From Cheiracanthium punctorium (taxonomy: Eukaryota > Arthropoda > Arachnida > Araneae > Cheiracanthiidae): a DNA stretch of 64,000 bases. Location of the stretch: contig JAWZYV010013557.1 of NCBI GenBank assembly GCA_038373885.1, positions 1 to 64,000 of the forward strand, read 5' to 3'. Below are positions 36,838-48,303 of this stretch, piece by piece. Made by a program: the position numbers and the translations under genes. The notes under the pieces were generated by a model that was not told where the DNA came from, searched no databases, and saw only the letters and a program-made list of their open reading frames with translations. The number at the start of each line of letters is the position of its first letter. Position 1 is the stretch's first letter.

Positions 36838-37075
36838 GGGTTGGGGGATTACGGCCAATTATCTACAAGTGGGATCTATGCCGATGGGTGTGGGTGCTCC
36901 CCTTGGGGGGTCTTTCTAAGGGATTCTAACCCCTATTTACGCTAAGTTTTGGAAGAAACCACGGAAAATTCCTAACGGTTAGGTTGGAGGACGCGACCTG
37001 GTTTTGAACCAGGCACCTTCCGTCTCCCAGTTTAGAGTGCTATGCGCTCAGCCACTGGTTGGGCCGCACTGAATC
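36838..37075 (-). mobile_element. tRNA-derived SINE-like repeat
   Basis: On the minus strand the head shows a pol III A-box-like TGGCTGAGCGCATA (37041-37054) and a B-box-like GGTTCAAAACC (37000-37010), about 30 bases apart. A body follows, ending near the GATTACGGCC words at ~36848. The body is shared with 58143-58250 (GATTACGGC, GGCCGATGGG-type and GGGGGTCTTTCTAAGG words, and ATTTACGCTAAGT). A cloverleaf with a proper acceptor stem could not be drawn, so this is not a functional tRNA gene. Confidence 0.6.
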
Positions 37076-38557
37076 AGATTGCGGCTCAGTAGCTGGTATT
37101 GCAGTAGGACATTCAAATACACCTGCTTTATAGATTGCCGCCCCCCACCCCCAAATCAAAAAGTGTACGGTCTGATAAGAATATTTCTCATTTTAAAAGA
37201 GAAAAGATTGAACCGCTTTATTCTACAGCTTGAGATTGAAAAATTTGTCAAAAATTAAATATTTTATATTTTTCAGCCGTTCTTCATTTAAATGATTTAG
37301 GAAAGGACACTCTGTATTCAGTGAAATTTTCAAATATACCTAGAATATATAATTGTTGTTGGTTGTCACGATGTAAAAGAAATTGGAAACAACAATTTAT
37401 CTTCTTTCGAAAAATCACTAAAAATTAGAAATTTAAGCTAGGGATAACCGATTTTATCTTTTTTTGGAATCGAAACTTTCCGAGTATGCAATGCTAAAAA
37501 ATTGCTGACCAATAATTAAAAAGATATGAGCTCATACATGTGCGATAACACTTTTTTTTGGGGGGGGGGGATTGGGGGAAGATATTTGATAGTTAAAAAA
37601 ATTATTGAAAAATTAAAGAAAGCAATACTTAGAGTCACCGAAATTTCACATGCGTGCAAAGTTTCAGCTCGATCGGATGATAGTGGGTTAATATCGATAG
37701 ACAAATTTTGAACTGGAATGTCATACACAGTTAATTAAAAACTTAAAAAACAAATGATGATTAATTTAATTTTTTGTTTTCAACTAGAAAATATTTATGA
37801 TAACTATATTATAAATACGGCATGTATTTTATAGTCGCAGATGAAAATGCTAAACATTAATAATAAGCCTAGGACCGAAGCTTAGAGCATACCCATTTAT
37901 CCATTATAAAGCGGAATTTATTTTTAAGTCAATAATATTTTTTGTACTTTAACTACTTAAAGTATTGTTTTTTTAATTCTATTTAAAATATAGAATAATG
38001 TGTGTATATTATTCATACCTAATTACTCATTATTAATAGTCCTAAACTTATTGACAGTTTTTGAATAAAGACAAAAATTAGACTAAACAGAAAGTTTACT
38101 TTTAAACTGCTTAGTTTTGCAGTTCCAAACGGGAAATTTATGAATATATTTAAATATTTATAAATATATGTTCTTGAAGGAATGTTAAATTTTGGGTTCA
38201 TTTTATGCAAGTAAAGAATTCTTCTGAACTTTGTGATGTCAAAGTCATGTTTCTGATCAAGTTTCCCTTGTTCTGACCTTCAAAAGTACCTGTTATATAG
38301 TTAAAATTTTCATGACTGAAACAAGACATTTGCCAGTGGTCCACAAAAGTAATTTGACGTAATTAATTAACAGTGAAAAATAATCAATATAAAACTGCAG
38401 TTGCTGGGTTATACTTAGACGTATGCTGGTGTTTATTTAGTGTTAATCATGAAAAGTGAAACGTAGTACAAAAATTATTGAGATAAAAAATGTTTTTTAA
38501 GATGAACAAATCTATAAACATAAAAATTATTTTAAAATTTTAATACTCCTTTTGTAG

Positions 38558-38734
38558 CAAGCCCTGACTATCGGACGGACACTTGGTGCTCGTGCCCTGG
38601 GCACACATGGAGAAATAAGCCAAAAAATTGAGTTGAACACGATATACAGGGGCACAAAAATTGAGCCAGCTAAAGGACACAAAATCTGAAAAGTGCCCTG
38701 GGCACAAAAGTGTTATAGTGAAAGTCAGGCCCTG
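38558..38734. mobile_element. 177-bp hAT MITE (CAGGCCCTGACT family)
   Basis: The ends are CAAGCCCTGACTATC and GAAAGTCAGGCCCTG (inverse CAGGCCCTGACTTTC). They are flanked by TTTTGTAG and GTTTGTAG, a 7-of-8 target duplication. The internal words GCCCTGGGCAC recur twice. It is nested in the element at 36040-38901. Confidence 0.75.
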
Positions 38735-39894
38735 GTTTGTAGACATAAACCACATATAAAAGGAATTAAAGCATTTTAAAATAATTAGTAGTAATGTAAA
38801 GCAGTTAGAGTTAGTGATTTTTTTTTTTTTTTTTTTTTGGAGGAGGGAGGCTTCAAAATTGAGTTGCGCCTCGGGCCTCTCAAGAGCAAAGTCCGCCACT
38901 GCGGGGGGGGGGGAGAATATAGGTATTCCCACTGATTCTGCGCTTTCTGGGGGCCTCAGGGTAAAATTTCAAATGTTTTCTGTAAAGGTAAAATTCGTGA
39001 AACATTTCTTCCGGGGAAGGGATGACTGCTGAGTGTCTGTCTGAGACGACCATCCCCCCCCCTTCCCCTAGAAAAACTTATATGGGTGTCATTTACGGGG
39101 GCCCTGTGAACAGCAACATGATCATTTAAGGGGAGGGGGGGTCTGATCTCCCGAGTTCTGGACCCCCCCTAAAAAAAAATTCTGGCTGCGCTACTGGAAA
39201 GAAATAGTCTTTAAATTTACTTGCCCCCAAAACACTACATTTCATTGTTCTGTAAAATTTACATTATTCATATTGTTTGCATTGAAGAAAAGAATCAGAA
39301 AATCCTTAAACACACGTGAATGTTAGGTTTTTATCTTTCCCCATAATTGTTGGGATTCTGTATTCTGTTTACAGTTAAGGTATTGAGATTGCCACTGAGA
39401 CATTTATAAAATCGCAGAAATAAAAATGTACATTTAGTTTTTCTGTACCAAAATTTGAAAGCATTTAAAAATATATAATATTTTTAAAAAGTAATTTATA
39501 AATTGTCCACAGTCAATTTTTTTACATGCCCTGTCGGGCAAGTGGAAGAAAAGAACACATGCCCAGCTAAAAATTTTACATTGCATGTCCAGGTAATAGC
39601 TTTTTCCCACCCTGGTCTTTAACTTAAAACTGTACTATCATAATTTCTTGCACGCTATATCTTCAATATTTTTTTCCGTAACTAATCAGTGGCACAGTTT
39701 GAAATTATATGTTTAAGTGAATATTGATCAGATTGTAAAATAATTACAATATTTTTCAGGATTCCCCCCCCCCTATTTTAATTTAAAAAAATGCTTATTT
39801 TTCTATTTTGAAAATTTTATATCAGTGCTTCTTTTTCATTGCTTTCAAATCATCTTTTAAATAGATCAGGATTTGATGTTTCTTATTATTTTAG

Positions 39895-40010
39895 ATATTC
39901 TTAAAAAATGTTGAAGTACAGCCAGTAAATCATATAGACAGCCTTGACAGCATATCTTATCTATTAAAAAATGTTGATAAAATGATCATTTGCAAAGATG
40001 TTGAATCTCG
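39895..40010 (+). CDS. THAP/P-like gene, exon 4
   Basis: The exon is preceded by TATTTTAG and followed by GTAAGC. The frame joins exon 3 with phase 0, so the protein runs ...DLSVK then IFLKNVEVQPVNHIDSLDSI, continuing to LLKNVDKMIICKDVESR. The continuity of the V-V-I...D-L strand into I-F-L across an ~8.9-kb intron is the main evidence that these exons belong together. This segment leads into the coiled-coil/linker region of P-type transposases. No lesion is seen. Confidence 0.7.
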
Positions 40011-40137
40011 GTAAGCCTTTTCCCCCCTTCCAGTTGTTTTTAAATATGTCTGAAAGTGTAGGATTTGTTTATTTATTATTTTTTTTAATGTGAAAACAGT
40101 TATGAGGGTTTTTTTTAATACATTTATTTCTATTTAG

Positions 40138-40352
40138 TAATAGGAAGTCTGATGGTTGTCTGGTTTATATGTGTAAGATGAGAAATGTCTCTGTGTAAAA
40201 TGTGCAGGAAAAATAAAAATTCTGACATTATAAATAAAGCAAAAAAAAAAAAAAAAAAAAAAAAAAGAATTCTTGCATTGTCAAAACAGAAAATAAAAAT
40301 TGCACTAGCAAAAAAATATGATGTGCGAAAAAACCAAAGATTGTTGAAGAAG
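40138..40352 (+). pseudogene. THAP/P-like gene, exon 5, with one frame break and a 26-A run
   Basis: The exon begins after TATTTAG in the phase set by exon 4 and reads NRKSDGCLVYMCKMRNVS before a stop at ~40195. The overlapping frame from 40185 carries on as LCKMCRKNKNSDI, a run of eight Lys codons (A26, 40241-40266), then ILALSKQKIKIALAKKYDV, and ends in phase 0 at a GTAATA donor (40353). A single inserted or lost base near 40180-40195 explains the switch. Either the gene is broken here, the assembly has an indel, or splicing is more complex than I can see. The Lys/Leu-rich part fits the coiled coil that precedes the catalytic region. Confidence 0.5.
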
Positions 40353-40419
40353 GTAATATTAGAAATAGTTTTATTCTTATATTCAATATTATAAAAGTTT
40401 GTCATAAGCAATGTTACAG

Positions 40420-40633
40420 TGCTCCACAAAGAAAGAGGAGATACTGCAGTCAGAAATAAGTGCGCTGCCATCCCAACAACAAGCTGCCATTAAGACTTGC
40501 TTTGCTGCAACCAAAGTAAAAAACAAAAGATCCATGCGGTATTCCCAGGAGTGGATTTATGAGTGCTTGCTTCTTCGCATAAAAAGCAAAAAAGCATATG
40601 AACATGTACGCCAACACAACATTTTGGCATTAA
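40420..40633 (+). CDS. THAP/P-like gene, exon 6 (start of P-element transposase domain)
   Basis: An acceptor ATGTTACAG precedes the exon, whose phase matches the end of exon 5. It reads CSTKKEEILQSEISALPSQQ, then RYSQEWIYECLLLRIKSKKAY and HVRQHNILAL. The pattern R-Y-x-x-E-W-x...C-L-L-L-x-I-x-S-x-K-A-Y-x...R-x-x-x-I-L-x-L is the hallmark of the P-element/THAP9 transposase N-terminal block. A GTATAT donor follows at 40634. I could not find the later exons with the GTP-binding and DDE-type catalytic parts before 45 kb. The gene is either truncated here or its remaining exons lie beyond what I can read. Confidence 0.75.
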
Positions 40634-40639
40634 GTATAT

Positions 40640-41870
40640 TTTAACATGTTTGTATATTTTTTGTTTAAATTGTACAAGTGCATGGGTTCTTATATAACCA
40701 GAAGAAATTTACTGATATGTTTTTACATTTTTATGCTTTGCCACTTATTTAACAGGTTTGTATAAGTTTTCTTTATTATTATACAAATGCATGGATTATA
40801 TATAACCAGGAGAAAATTATCAAATTATTGTTATACTTTTAATGAATGTTTTAAGTTTTATTTTAACATGTTTATATAATTTTTGTTTAAATTGTACAAC
40901 TGCATGGGTTACACATATAACCAGGAGAAAAATACTGATTTTTTTTTTTTTTTTTTCAAATGTATGTTTATGTTCTGCTAATTTTTAACAGTTTTGTTTA
41001 TAACTATACAAATGATTTGGTTTCAGGGGTTTCCAACTGGCAGCCCTTGAAGCCTTTTTGTGTGGCCCGCGAAGCTTTCTGCAAAAATAATTTTGCCACT
41101 TCAAATTAGATGCTCTGATTTCAGAAACAGAAGTTTTTATGAAAATCCATGTCATTTCAAACACTTTTCATTCGCAAATAAATTTGATTTTTCTAGGTTT
41201 CCAGGAAATTTAGTGCATATAATTAGTTTATTTTTCCCATGAATCACTATTTAAAATCTGTTTACAAAGAATATGTTCACTAAAGGAAAAATTTCTCTCG
41301 AGTCCGAGCCTAGTTTGTCTCATCTCTAGTAAATATCCCTCCTTTAGGAGTTGCAACAAACAGATTCCAATTCTCATTGAACATTTTGTGTGCTTTCTTG
41401 TAAATTTTTTTCCCTCTTGTAATTTTAAAGTTTTCATTTAAATTTTAGTCATTATGCCGTTTTATATTGTATAGTAGTTAGCACATCACTGGCTTGGATT
41501 TGGTTGTTAATTCCTAAGTCTCATCATGATGGCAACGTTCAAAATTATCCATTTTTTATTTTATTTTTTTTTATCAGAATTTAATCCTTGTTTTTGTTTT
41601 TTTATAATTTGATGGAAGTTAGCTAATTTTGATCAATGTATTTAATCTCCCAAAAAACTAAAATAACATGACTTAGAACATGATTATGTTGTGGACCACC
41701 ATTAGACAAGTGTATTCAATTGTGGCCTGCGAACATTTTTAAGTTGAAAACCCCTGCGTTATATATAACCAATAGAAAATTTATTTTTATTCTTTGTATG
41801 AATGTTTCAGTTTTGCCTCTTATTTAACAGATAAGTTGTTGAGTGCAGCCAAAGGAATATTTTGTCGAAT
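40640..41870. repeat. ~110-bp tandem repeat, about four units, with an insertion in the fourth
   Basis: Each unit begins AACA(T/G)GTTTGTATA and carries ATACAAATGCATGGGTTATA-type and TATATAACCAGGAGAAAAT words (near 40645, 40754, 40865, 40988). The fourth unit is split by the element at 41024-41756 and resumes as GTTATATATAACCAATAG. It directly follows the last detected exon of the THAP/P-like gene. Confidence 0.7.
41024..41756. mobile_element. 733-bp hAT-like non-autonomous element
   Basis: The ends are CAGGGGTTTCCAAC and GTTGAAAACCCCTG, a 14-bp TIR with one mismatch. GTGGCCCGCGAA and GTGGCCTGCGAA words lie inside each end. It interrupts the fourth unit of the tandem repeat, which supports insertion. 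A target duplication is not evident, so the exact borders are uncertain. Confidence 0.6.
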
Positions 41871-43970
41871 ATTCTGTTAAATACGAGCGTTACCTAACAA
41901 ATGATATAATTTTTGTTTTGCATTACATAATTGTGTGAATTTTAAATAACAGAAAATTGCTACGATAGATTATTGAAGATTTGATGAATATTAGATTATC
42001 CATACTTGCTTAATATGTAATGTCTTTATGCAGGATTAATTACTACTACATGTGTTTGGAAGATACAAGGTAGGGTACCTTCCAAGGTATTACTGAGGTT
42101 GTAACATACTCTAAGTGAGTTTATATTCTTTAATTTTACAACATAATTTTAACTTTGTGTCTATTTTTATTAATTTAATCAAAATAATTCTAATGTATGA
42201 TCCAATTTCACAATGCTTTTTTTTCTGCATTTTTCCTTTTCTTACAATTTTTCTACTTTGTGCTTTAAAATTAGTTTTCTATTTGCTTGTATTTCTTTTT
42301 GTTTTGGAACTTTTTTTTGTTGTTGCTATAATGGAAATCATTTTTAAAAACATTATTTCTTCTAGTAAGTTCATTAAAAAACATATCTGTTAATTAATTA
42401 ATATACAATTTTTGATTTCTTTCTTCTCATTTAAATATTTTGTTCTTTTTTCAATGCCTGATGAATGCTAGTTCAGTGTTGCTGTATATTTGAAAGCAGC
42501 AGCTTATGTGCTTGCATTTTTCTGGCTAATAAAATAGGATGAAGAATTCTGCATCAGAATTTACAAGATCATGTACACAGAGCTTTCAGGCTGCTGTGTT
42601 TTAAGTACAGGTGAAGTTATTTGATTTATTGAATTTGAAATTTAAAAGATAAATGGCATCTAGCTATACTAGTTTAGAAGAACCACATTGAAACTTATTG
42701 AAGTACATTAAGTCCTACTTTATTAAAGAGATGTCTTCCAACATTTTGTCTTTCCTGGGTTGCATTGAAACAATGGATTATTTTATTCCGACACAAATTA
42801 TCATAGAAAGACAGGCCTAGAAATAATCGCAGTTTGGTTTCCAAAGAATGTGAATCTTCTATGTAAGTATCATTAAAATTTTTATGATTTGATAGCTGAA
42901 CAAAATTTTTGAATTGTATTTCTGAAATAGTTTGACTGTACACTAAATAGTACAAGTTTGATTGCTGTAGTTAAAATTTGCTCAGTGTACCATATGCTAG
43001 AAAGTACGTAAATAAAAAATCTTTAAATGAATAAATGTGTTTTTTTCTTCATATTTCATACAGCACATAACATTAATGATACCTGATTTTTATCTGGGGG
43101 TCGGGGTGTAATGTCTATTAATTTATGGACTTTTGTAATATGATATTTTAATTATAAACATAAATTTAATTTTGATTTCTTATTGATGATTAGCTTTGAA
43201 TTTGTGGAACTAATTATTGTATGGAACACATTTTACTAATTTGGAATAATTTTTTCTATTAGTGCCATATAGAAATTCAAATTTGTATTTATTTAGATTT
43301 AATCTACTGGAAATTTTAAGATGTCATAAAATTCTACCTTTTTTTAAAGTAACTTTTTAATTTATTGTGCATGTCTATGAACAATATTCAAAGCTTAGTT
43401 CAATGTTTTGGGGACATCCTATTTAATTATTATGCATAATTGACTGTGTGTGATTCTTTCAGTTTTAAAAATAGAAGTAAATATAATTATTTTATTTGTT
43501 CTTTGAAAATTAAATATATTAAAAGATAATTCAAAACTGAATAATACTAATGTTTTGTTCTTTAGCCAAATTCAAGAATGCAAGTCTACAAAGTCTCAAA
43601 TTTTCATTTTTGACTGACCACAATTTCTAATGTAAAAAAAAAATATATAAATATATATATAGATAAGGCAATTAAAACTAAACACTTTTAAAAGGATTCG
43701 TCCAGGAACATGCAAATGTGTTCAGAAATTATAAATACATTAAATTCTCACAGATATAAAGCAAAATTGCATACACACATACATAAGCAATTACAATTCC
43801 AGAATTTCATAATTCAGTGTACTCAAGATAAATGAACAATAGCTGTATTCCAAACATTTAGTGGCACTGGACTTTTTACCTGTCTTTCAAAATTGTGAAA
43901 ATGAGTACTGTTGTTGTGTTGGAACACGTATTCAGATTTGTGTGCTTGTGCACGAGGGACCGCTTATAAT
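41871..43970. other. AT-rich DNA, no further THAP/P-like exon recognised
   Basis: I looked for the catalytic part of the P-type transposase here and found none. Only short low-complexity frames are present. Confidence 0.4.
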
Positions 43971-43974
43971 TCCA

Positions 43975-44190
43975 CGTCAAAGAAAGGACAAACACAAGGG
44001 GTGGGGGGCAAATGCCTTGGGGGGGGACTTTTCTGGGTATCTAGCGCATATTCATGTTACATCTGGAGAAAACCGCCCAAAACTCCAGACCGCTAGACTG
44101 ACAGACCCATGAGAGGACAGAACCCTGCTCCTACACTTGAGCCATCATCTACCGATCTCAGGGGGTTTAACCACTCTGCTACACATTGGT
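43975..44190 (-). mobile_element. tRNA-derived SINE, second family
   Basis: On the minus strand TAGCAGAGTGGTTAAAC (44165-44181) matches a pol III A box and AGGGTTCTGTCC (about 44112-44125) a degenerate B box. The tail has GGTTTTCTCCAGATGTAACA, a motif I recall from arthropod SINEs, chelicerates included. The 3' part grades into G/C runs. The two short plus-strand open frames here are by-products. Confidence 0.6.
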
Positions 44191-45267
44191 GGAAATGAGT
44201 GTAATTTTTAGTTGCATGTGTACCTACTTTTTGATCACATTTTTACTTTTTGCATGTACCTACTTTTTGATGATTGCAAATAAGGGGTTTTGTGCAACCC
44301 CTTATTTGCATACCTGATATGTGCGTAATAAACATATGCTGCCATGAAACTTTGTCCAGTGTATTAGCATTTATTTCATATGAATAAACTTAATTTGTGG
44401 ATATTATTATGGCATGTAGTCAAAGATGTTCACAAATCTTCAGGAATTGGTCTTATCTTAAGCATGTTTTGAGCATTTAGATCTTATAAAAATTTATAAT
44501 GACTAAGCTCTCTTAGTGGCAATAATATAAACACTTTTGTGCTGAAACCTGTAGTGACAAATAAATTTCCTACTTCAATATTAAGAATTTTTTTTCCTGA
44601 AAAATATTCACAAAAATAATAATAGTAAATAAAATAAAATGTATAATTCTTAAACGCTTTGTGGGAAATAAAGTTCATTATTTTTAAAAGTAATATTGGA
44701 AAAATGTTCTCAAAGTACTCAAGCCACAAACAAATTAACAGCATTGTATTTTTGTTACTTGTGCTATTACCATGAAATATAAGAAAACAAAACTTTTCAA
44801 TTTTTTAACCTCTTTAAATAATATAACAGGAATAGTGAAATTATAAAAATAATAAAATAAAACTATCAACTTCTCTTAGTGTCACAAAACACTTGGGTGG
44901 TGAGATGTAATGAAGTACTAAAAGAAAAAAAAATATTTATTAATCTTAAAAATGCAGTTTAAATAGTTACAAAAACCTTGAGGATTACCACAAAAACTAT
45001 TTAAATATGTATACATAACTTTTATTATTTATTTTTAAAAGCGTTATTATGTTTTTCAATTTCTAAATATGAATAAATAATTAATAACATGAAAACATTG
45101 ACTTCTAATACATGCAATAAGCTTTTATGAGATTGTTTGTAACCTTTGCCGTTAGATGGCAGCATCAGAATAATATCCTACTGAATCCATCCTACGGCCA
45201 TCTTCAACTGAAGCTGGGCTAGTTTGATAACATGGCGTTTGTTCTCCTTATCTGTACCTCCATGGTC
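44191..45267. other. AT-rich DNA, no gene seen
   Basis: A short inverted repeat near 44277-44312 pairs GCAAATAAGGGGTTTTG with GCAACCCCTTATTTGC. A CTCF-like TTAGATGGCAGCATC lies near 45152. Nothing else was found. Confidence 0.45.
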
Positions 45268-45276
45268 ATGCCAGAC

Positions 45277-45480
45277 GCATTTTCGCCGATCCCAACCGCC
45301 CGCGCGAATACTGCGTCTGCGCATGCTCAGCGAGATCAAGAGACCGGAAACCGCACAAAGCTTTAAGGACGGTGCTGGCGCCATCTGTTCGGTGAAAATG
45401 TAGTTAGTTTATTATAGTGATAATGAATATATAGAGGATGACACATATTGAAATGTAAATTTTATTACCAGATCGCAGAG
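45277..45480 (+). promoter_or_regulatory. Left TIR of the MULE, with probable promoter and first splice donor
   Basis: MULE TIRs often carry the promoter. Here the TIR ends in a strong donor-like GCAGAG|GTAAGTG at 45480/45481, so a non-coding first exon could start in the TIR and be spliced to the coding exons at 47.3 and 48.3 kb. The TIR also holds GCCCGCGCGAATAC, GCGCATGCTCAGC and TGGCGCCATCTGTTC words that stand out from the AT-rich background. Confidence 0.45.
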
Positions 45481-45990
45481 GTAAGTGTTTTATTTTTATT
45501 TCTGATTGTATTTATTCTTATATGGTCTTTGAAATAAACATTTTCAATAATGAATATAAACAAATATACTGGTATTTTTCTACTTACATGTACTACATTA
45601 AAAAAAAAAAAAATTCGGTTGATTTAAATAAATTTGTAAGTATCAGGTATTTTTTGAATGTTTTAAAACTAAAAGTAACTGCTCTGTAATAATAGGATGC
45701 AATAAATAAGTTACATACATTGTTTTGTTTTTCTTTAAATAAATAAATAAAAAAAACTTTAAAAAAATAAGCTGATAAATATATATTTATATATATAACA
45801 GGTAAGTATTAAATATATACATCCATTAGTTTTGTACTTTATTGTTTTTAAATATCTATCTGATCTATTCTTCTACACATGTTTCAAAAAAGTAATGAGA
45901 TGTTTCATAATATTATGTTAGTTAATTTAATTTTGTATATATAATGAGAAATGTAATTAGGCATTATTTATTCTGTATTATACACACAGG

Positions 45991-46159
45991 AATTTTATCA
46001 ACAAGAACAAAATCAAAGAAACAAAATCTGTCTCACTTGGTACACAGATTAAAATTATGCAATTGCACCAAGGATTCAAAAAAAATTCAGGAAGTGTTTA
46101 CAATTAAAAATATTAATTTTTCTGCATCTGGTAACAGGAACAGTGCGGCATGGCAGTAG
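45991..46159 (+). CDS. Possible exon inside the MULE, basic Cys/Lys-rich
   Basis: It follows a plausible acceptor (TACACACAG). It reads ILSTRTKSKKQNLSHLVHRL, then KLCNCTKDSKK, and ends near 46159. Basic, Cys-bearing segments of this kind occur near the N-terminus of HNHP-type MULE proteins, but the match is weak and no donor is clear. Confidence 0.2.
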
Positions 46160-46285
46160 GTGCTGCTGATTATTTTAAACTCACTGATAAATCTGGCAAA
46201 TTTTAAAAGTTTATTTAATTCCAGAACATGAATTTTTAAATAATTATATATTTTTTAGATATTAAGTATTGCAGTTTTGAGGCCC

Positions 46286-46320
<35 letters not shown>

Positions 46321-47254
46321 TAGACATGGGTTTTATGGCCCTATTCTATAATCAGGCCCTGATTGGACAAAAGGTAGCCGAGAGGGGGGGGGTTGTTACA
46401 AATCTGGTATTGGAATTTGAAAAATCGGTGACTTATTCTACATTTCTGTGGAATCTTGCATGTGTGCACATATGAATTTAAATTTGAAAAATAATAATGA
46501 AGGCATATTAATAAAATAGCATCCTACTATACAGCTATGTTGATACCTGACTCATTGACTGGAACAATTCTGGTTCAACCACTCAAGATAAAACTCTTAC
46601 CACCATCACTCCAAAAAGATTACAAAGTTCTGTACGACAAAGTAATAAAATCTATGTATCATTTGAAATTTTTCATAATAATGTATAAAAATAATCTGCA
46701 CGATTCTAAAAATCTGAAAATCCACCTGTTCCCTAATTTTCAAACGAGTTTTCACTATTTTCATCTCTATTTTATTTCCGAGAGTTAAAATGAAGTTAAT
46801 CATATGTGTGAAAAAATTAGGTGTTGCAAATGATAATAGCATCATACTGAAGTCCTGGTCATCAGGCTTTGAAGGGAAAGTTGCGATTCCAATTAGTTTA
46901 CAATAGTTTTTCTCGATTACCAAGTTAACTCTTTTTGACAAATAAAATGATTTCCTCTGCATGAAATATTCATGTAAGAATGGATTTTCTTAGCAAAATA
47001 CAATCTTTCAAATGTGAAAACTTTTTGCGCGTTTATAGGAAAATGCAGTTTTGATTTCGGTATGTACCATAATAAAAATTGAATATGAAGTTATTCTTTT
47101 TTAAGTGACAAAGATGGAATATATTGAGTGTAGACCATCTTTTCTAGAACCCATTATAATTGCCTCCACACCACGATGGGCTTTGACTTCTAGTAAATAT
47201 ATAACTATGTAGCCTATGTAAATGCAAATGTTTTATTACTGTATTTCCTTTTAG

Positions 47255-47379
47255 ATTTGGGTGGATAAATTATGCAGTGAAAGTCATGTAACATGGAGAG
47301 TATTAAAGACATATTCAAGATCTGGCGAATAGAAAACAGAGACATATTCCCACGAAGACTCCTTGACCATACAAGCAAG
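47255..47379 (+). pseudogene. MULE protein, decayed exon (W-x-x...S-x-V-T-W-R-V segment)
   Basis: Between an acceptor CCTTTTAG and a donor AAG|GTATCG the translation starts IWVDKLCSESHVTWRVLKTY. This resembles the N-terminal W-L...S-x-x-T-W/Y-R-V...T-Y segment of HNHP-type MULE proteins. A TAG stop follows after SGE, and the rest is out of register, so the exon is broken. The family link is from memory and moderate. Confidence 0.45.
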
Positions 47380-48303
47380 GTATCGTAGTAAAGAATATCA
47401 TTCTGTTTTTTGTGTTTCGTTCATGTGTGCTCTACTGCCGATGTGTATGCAAGTTGTGTAAAATGGCTGCACAGTACGAAAAGGTTGCATGTTTTTATTG
47501 CAATGAGCAAGTTTTGATTGTAGGTTATTCAGGGAATGTTAAGGTCACAGATAAATTTTAGTTTCTGATCCTGGTGCTACAGATTGATACAGAAAATTCT
47601 TCTACTGGGGATGTCATTTATTCAATGTTTGTTTACGTTTTAAGCCTAATGGCCAACAGCTCGGAAAAGCTATTATAACTTATCAAAAAATTCTACTAGT
47701 AACCATCTAATTTGGACAGGAAGAAAGTAAACATATTTATTTAACATCATAAACATACATATTCACTTACATGAACAGACACAAATACATGCGAAACCTT
47801 TCAAAGCGAGCATCTGTTACAAACTTATCCTTTGGAACAACCGATGATCACAGCACAGATAATGCCGATGTCCTTTTCTTCATTTACAATATAAACCTTT
47901 CTGGTTCATTTACAATATAAAAGTTTTACTAGCTGCTGTTATGACTTTTCCCATTTATTTCACACCAAAATCTACAAGATATAAGGGTTTCTCTGATAAA
48001 AAAATCATTTAAAAAAATTTTTTTTTGCCACAACGTAATGCAGAACAATACAATTAAATTGGCGGGTTAACATTGTTTTACCTACACCAGCTGATTCAGA
48101 GGTGTCCTTCTTCTCGACATGAAAGGACCCCATTAACATGTGTAACAGTCATAACTACGTCTTGCCAAAATTTGCTTTGTGGTCCTTAATCTTGCCTTGT
48201 GGATAACTAACAAGTTCCTTATTTACTATCGTATATAGATTGTATCACATGAATTTTATTAAAAATAAACTACATTGCACTCATGTTTTAATTCTTTTTT
48301 CAG

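Larger units (their letters stand above)
36040..38901. mobile_element. 2.86-kb hAT-like element (CAGTGGCGGA termini)
   Basis: It starts CAGTGGCGGATTT and ends AAAGTCCGCCACTG, a 10-bp inverted repeat plus partial extension. GC-rich GGCGCGCGCCTCGG and GCGCCTCGGGCCTC words lie just inside. The flanks are AGGGGGAGA (left) and CGGGGGGGGGGGGAGA (right), consistent with a duplication whose G-run has drifted in length. It contains a palindromic segment at 36520-36745, a SINE-like repeat and a 177-bp MITE. No transposase is recognisable. Confidence 0.65.
31025..39196 (+). mobile_element. 8.17-kb hAT-type element with nested insertions, in intron 3 of the THAP/P-like gene
   Basis: The ends are CAGTGGCGCAGC and GCTGCGCTACTG (inverse CAGTAGCGCAGC). 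The flanks carry a perfect 8-bp duplication, GAAAGAAA, at 31017-31024 and 39197-39204, the size made by hAT transposases. Near the left end is a decayed transposase N-terminus (31764-31977). Inside lie a 1.96-kb MULE-like element (32991-34950), a hAT element (36040-38901) that holds a SINE-like repeat (36838-37075), and a 177-bp MITE (38558-38734). The host intron spans 30989-39894, so the whole block is removable by splicing. Confidence 0.87.

Noticed and set aside
36838..37075. Functional tRNA gene
   Set aside because: A and B boxes are visible, but no proper acceptor stem or cloverleaf can be drawn and the downstream body is shared with another copy, so it is a SINE-like repeat.
45178..45384. 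Minus-strand frame beginning MAPAPSLKLCAVSGL
   Set aside because: It lies in the MULE TIR and is duplicated in the other TIR, so the conservation is explained by the inverted repeat.
46285..46400. Possible element start after the T-run (CAGGCCCTGATTGG)
   Set aside because: A single terminus-like word without a partner; the T-run is a plain homopolymer.
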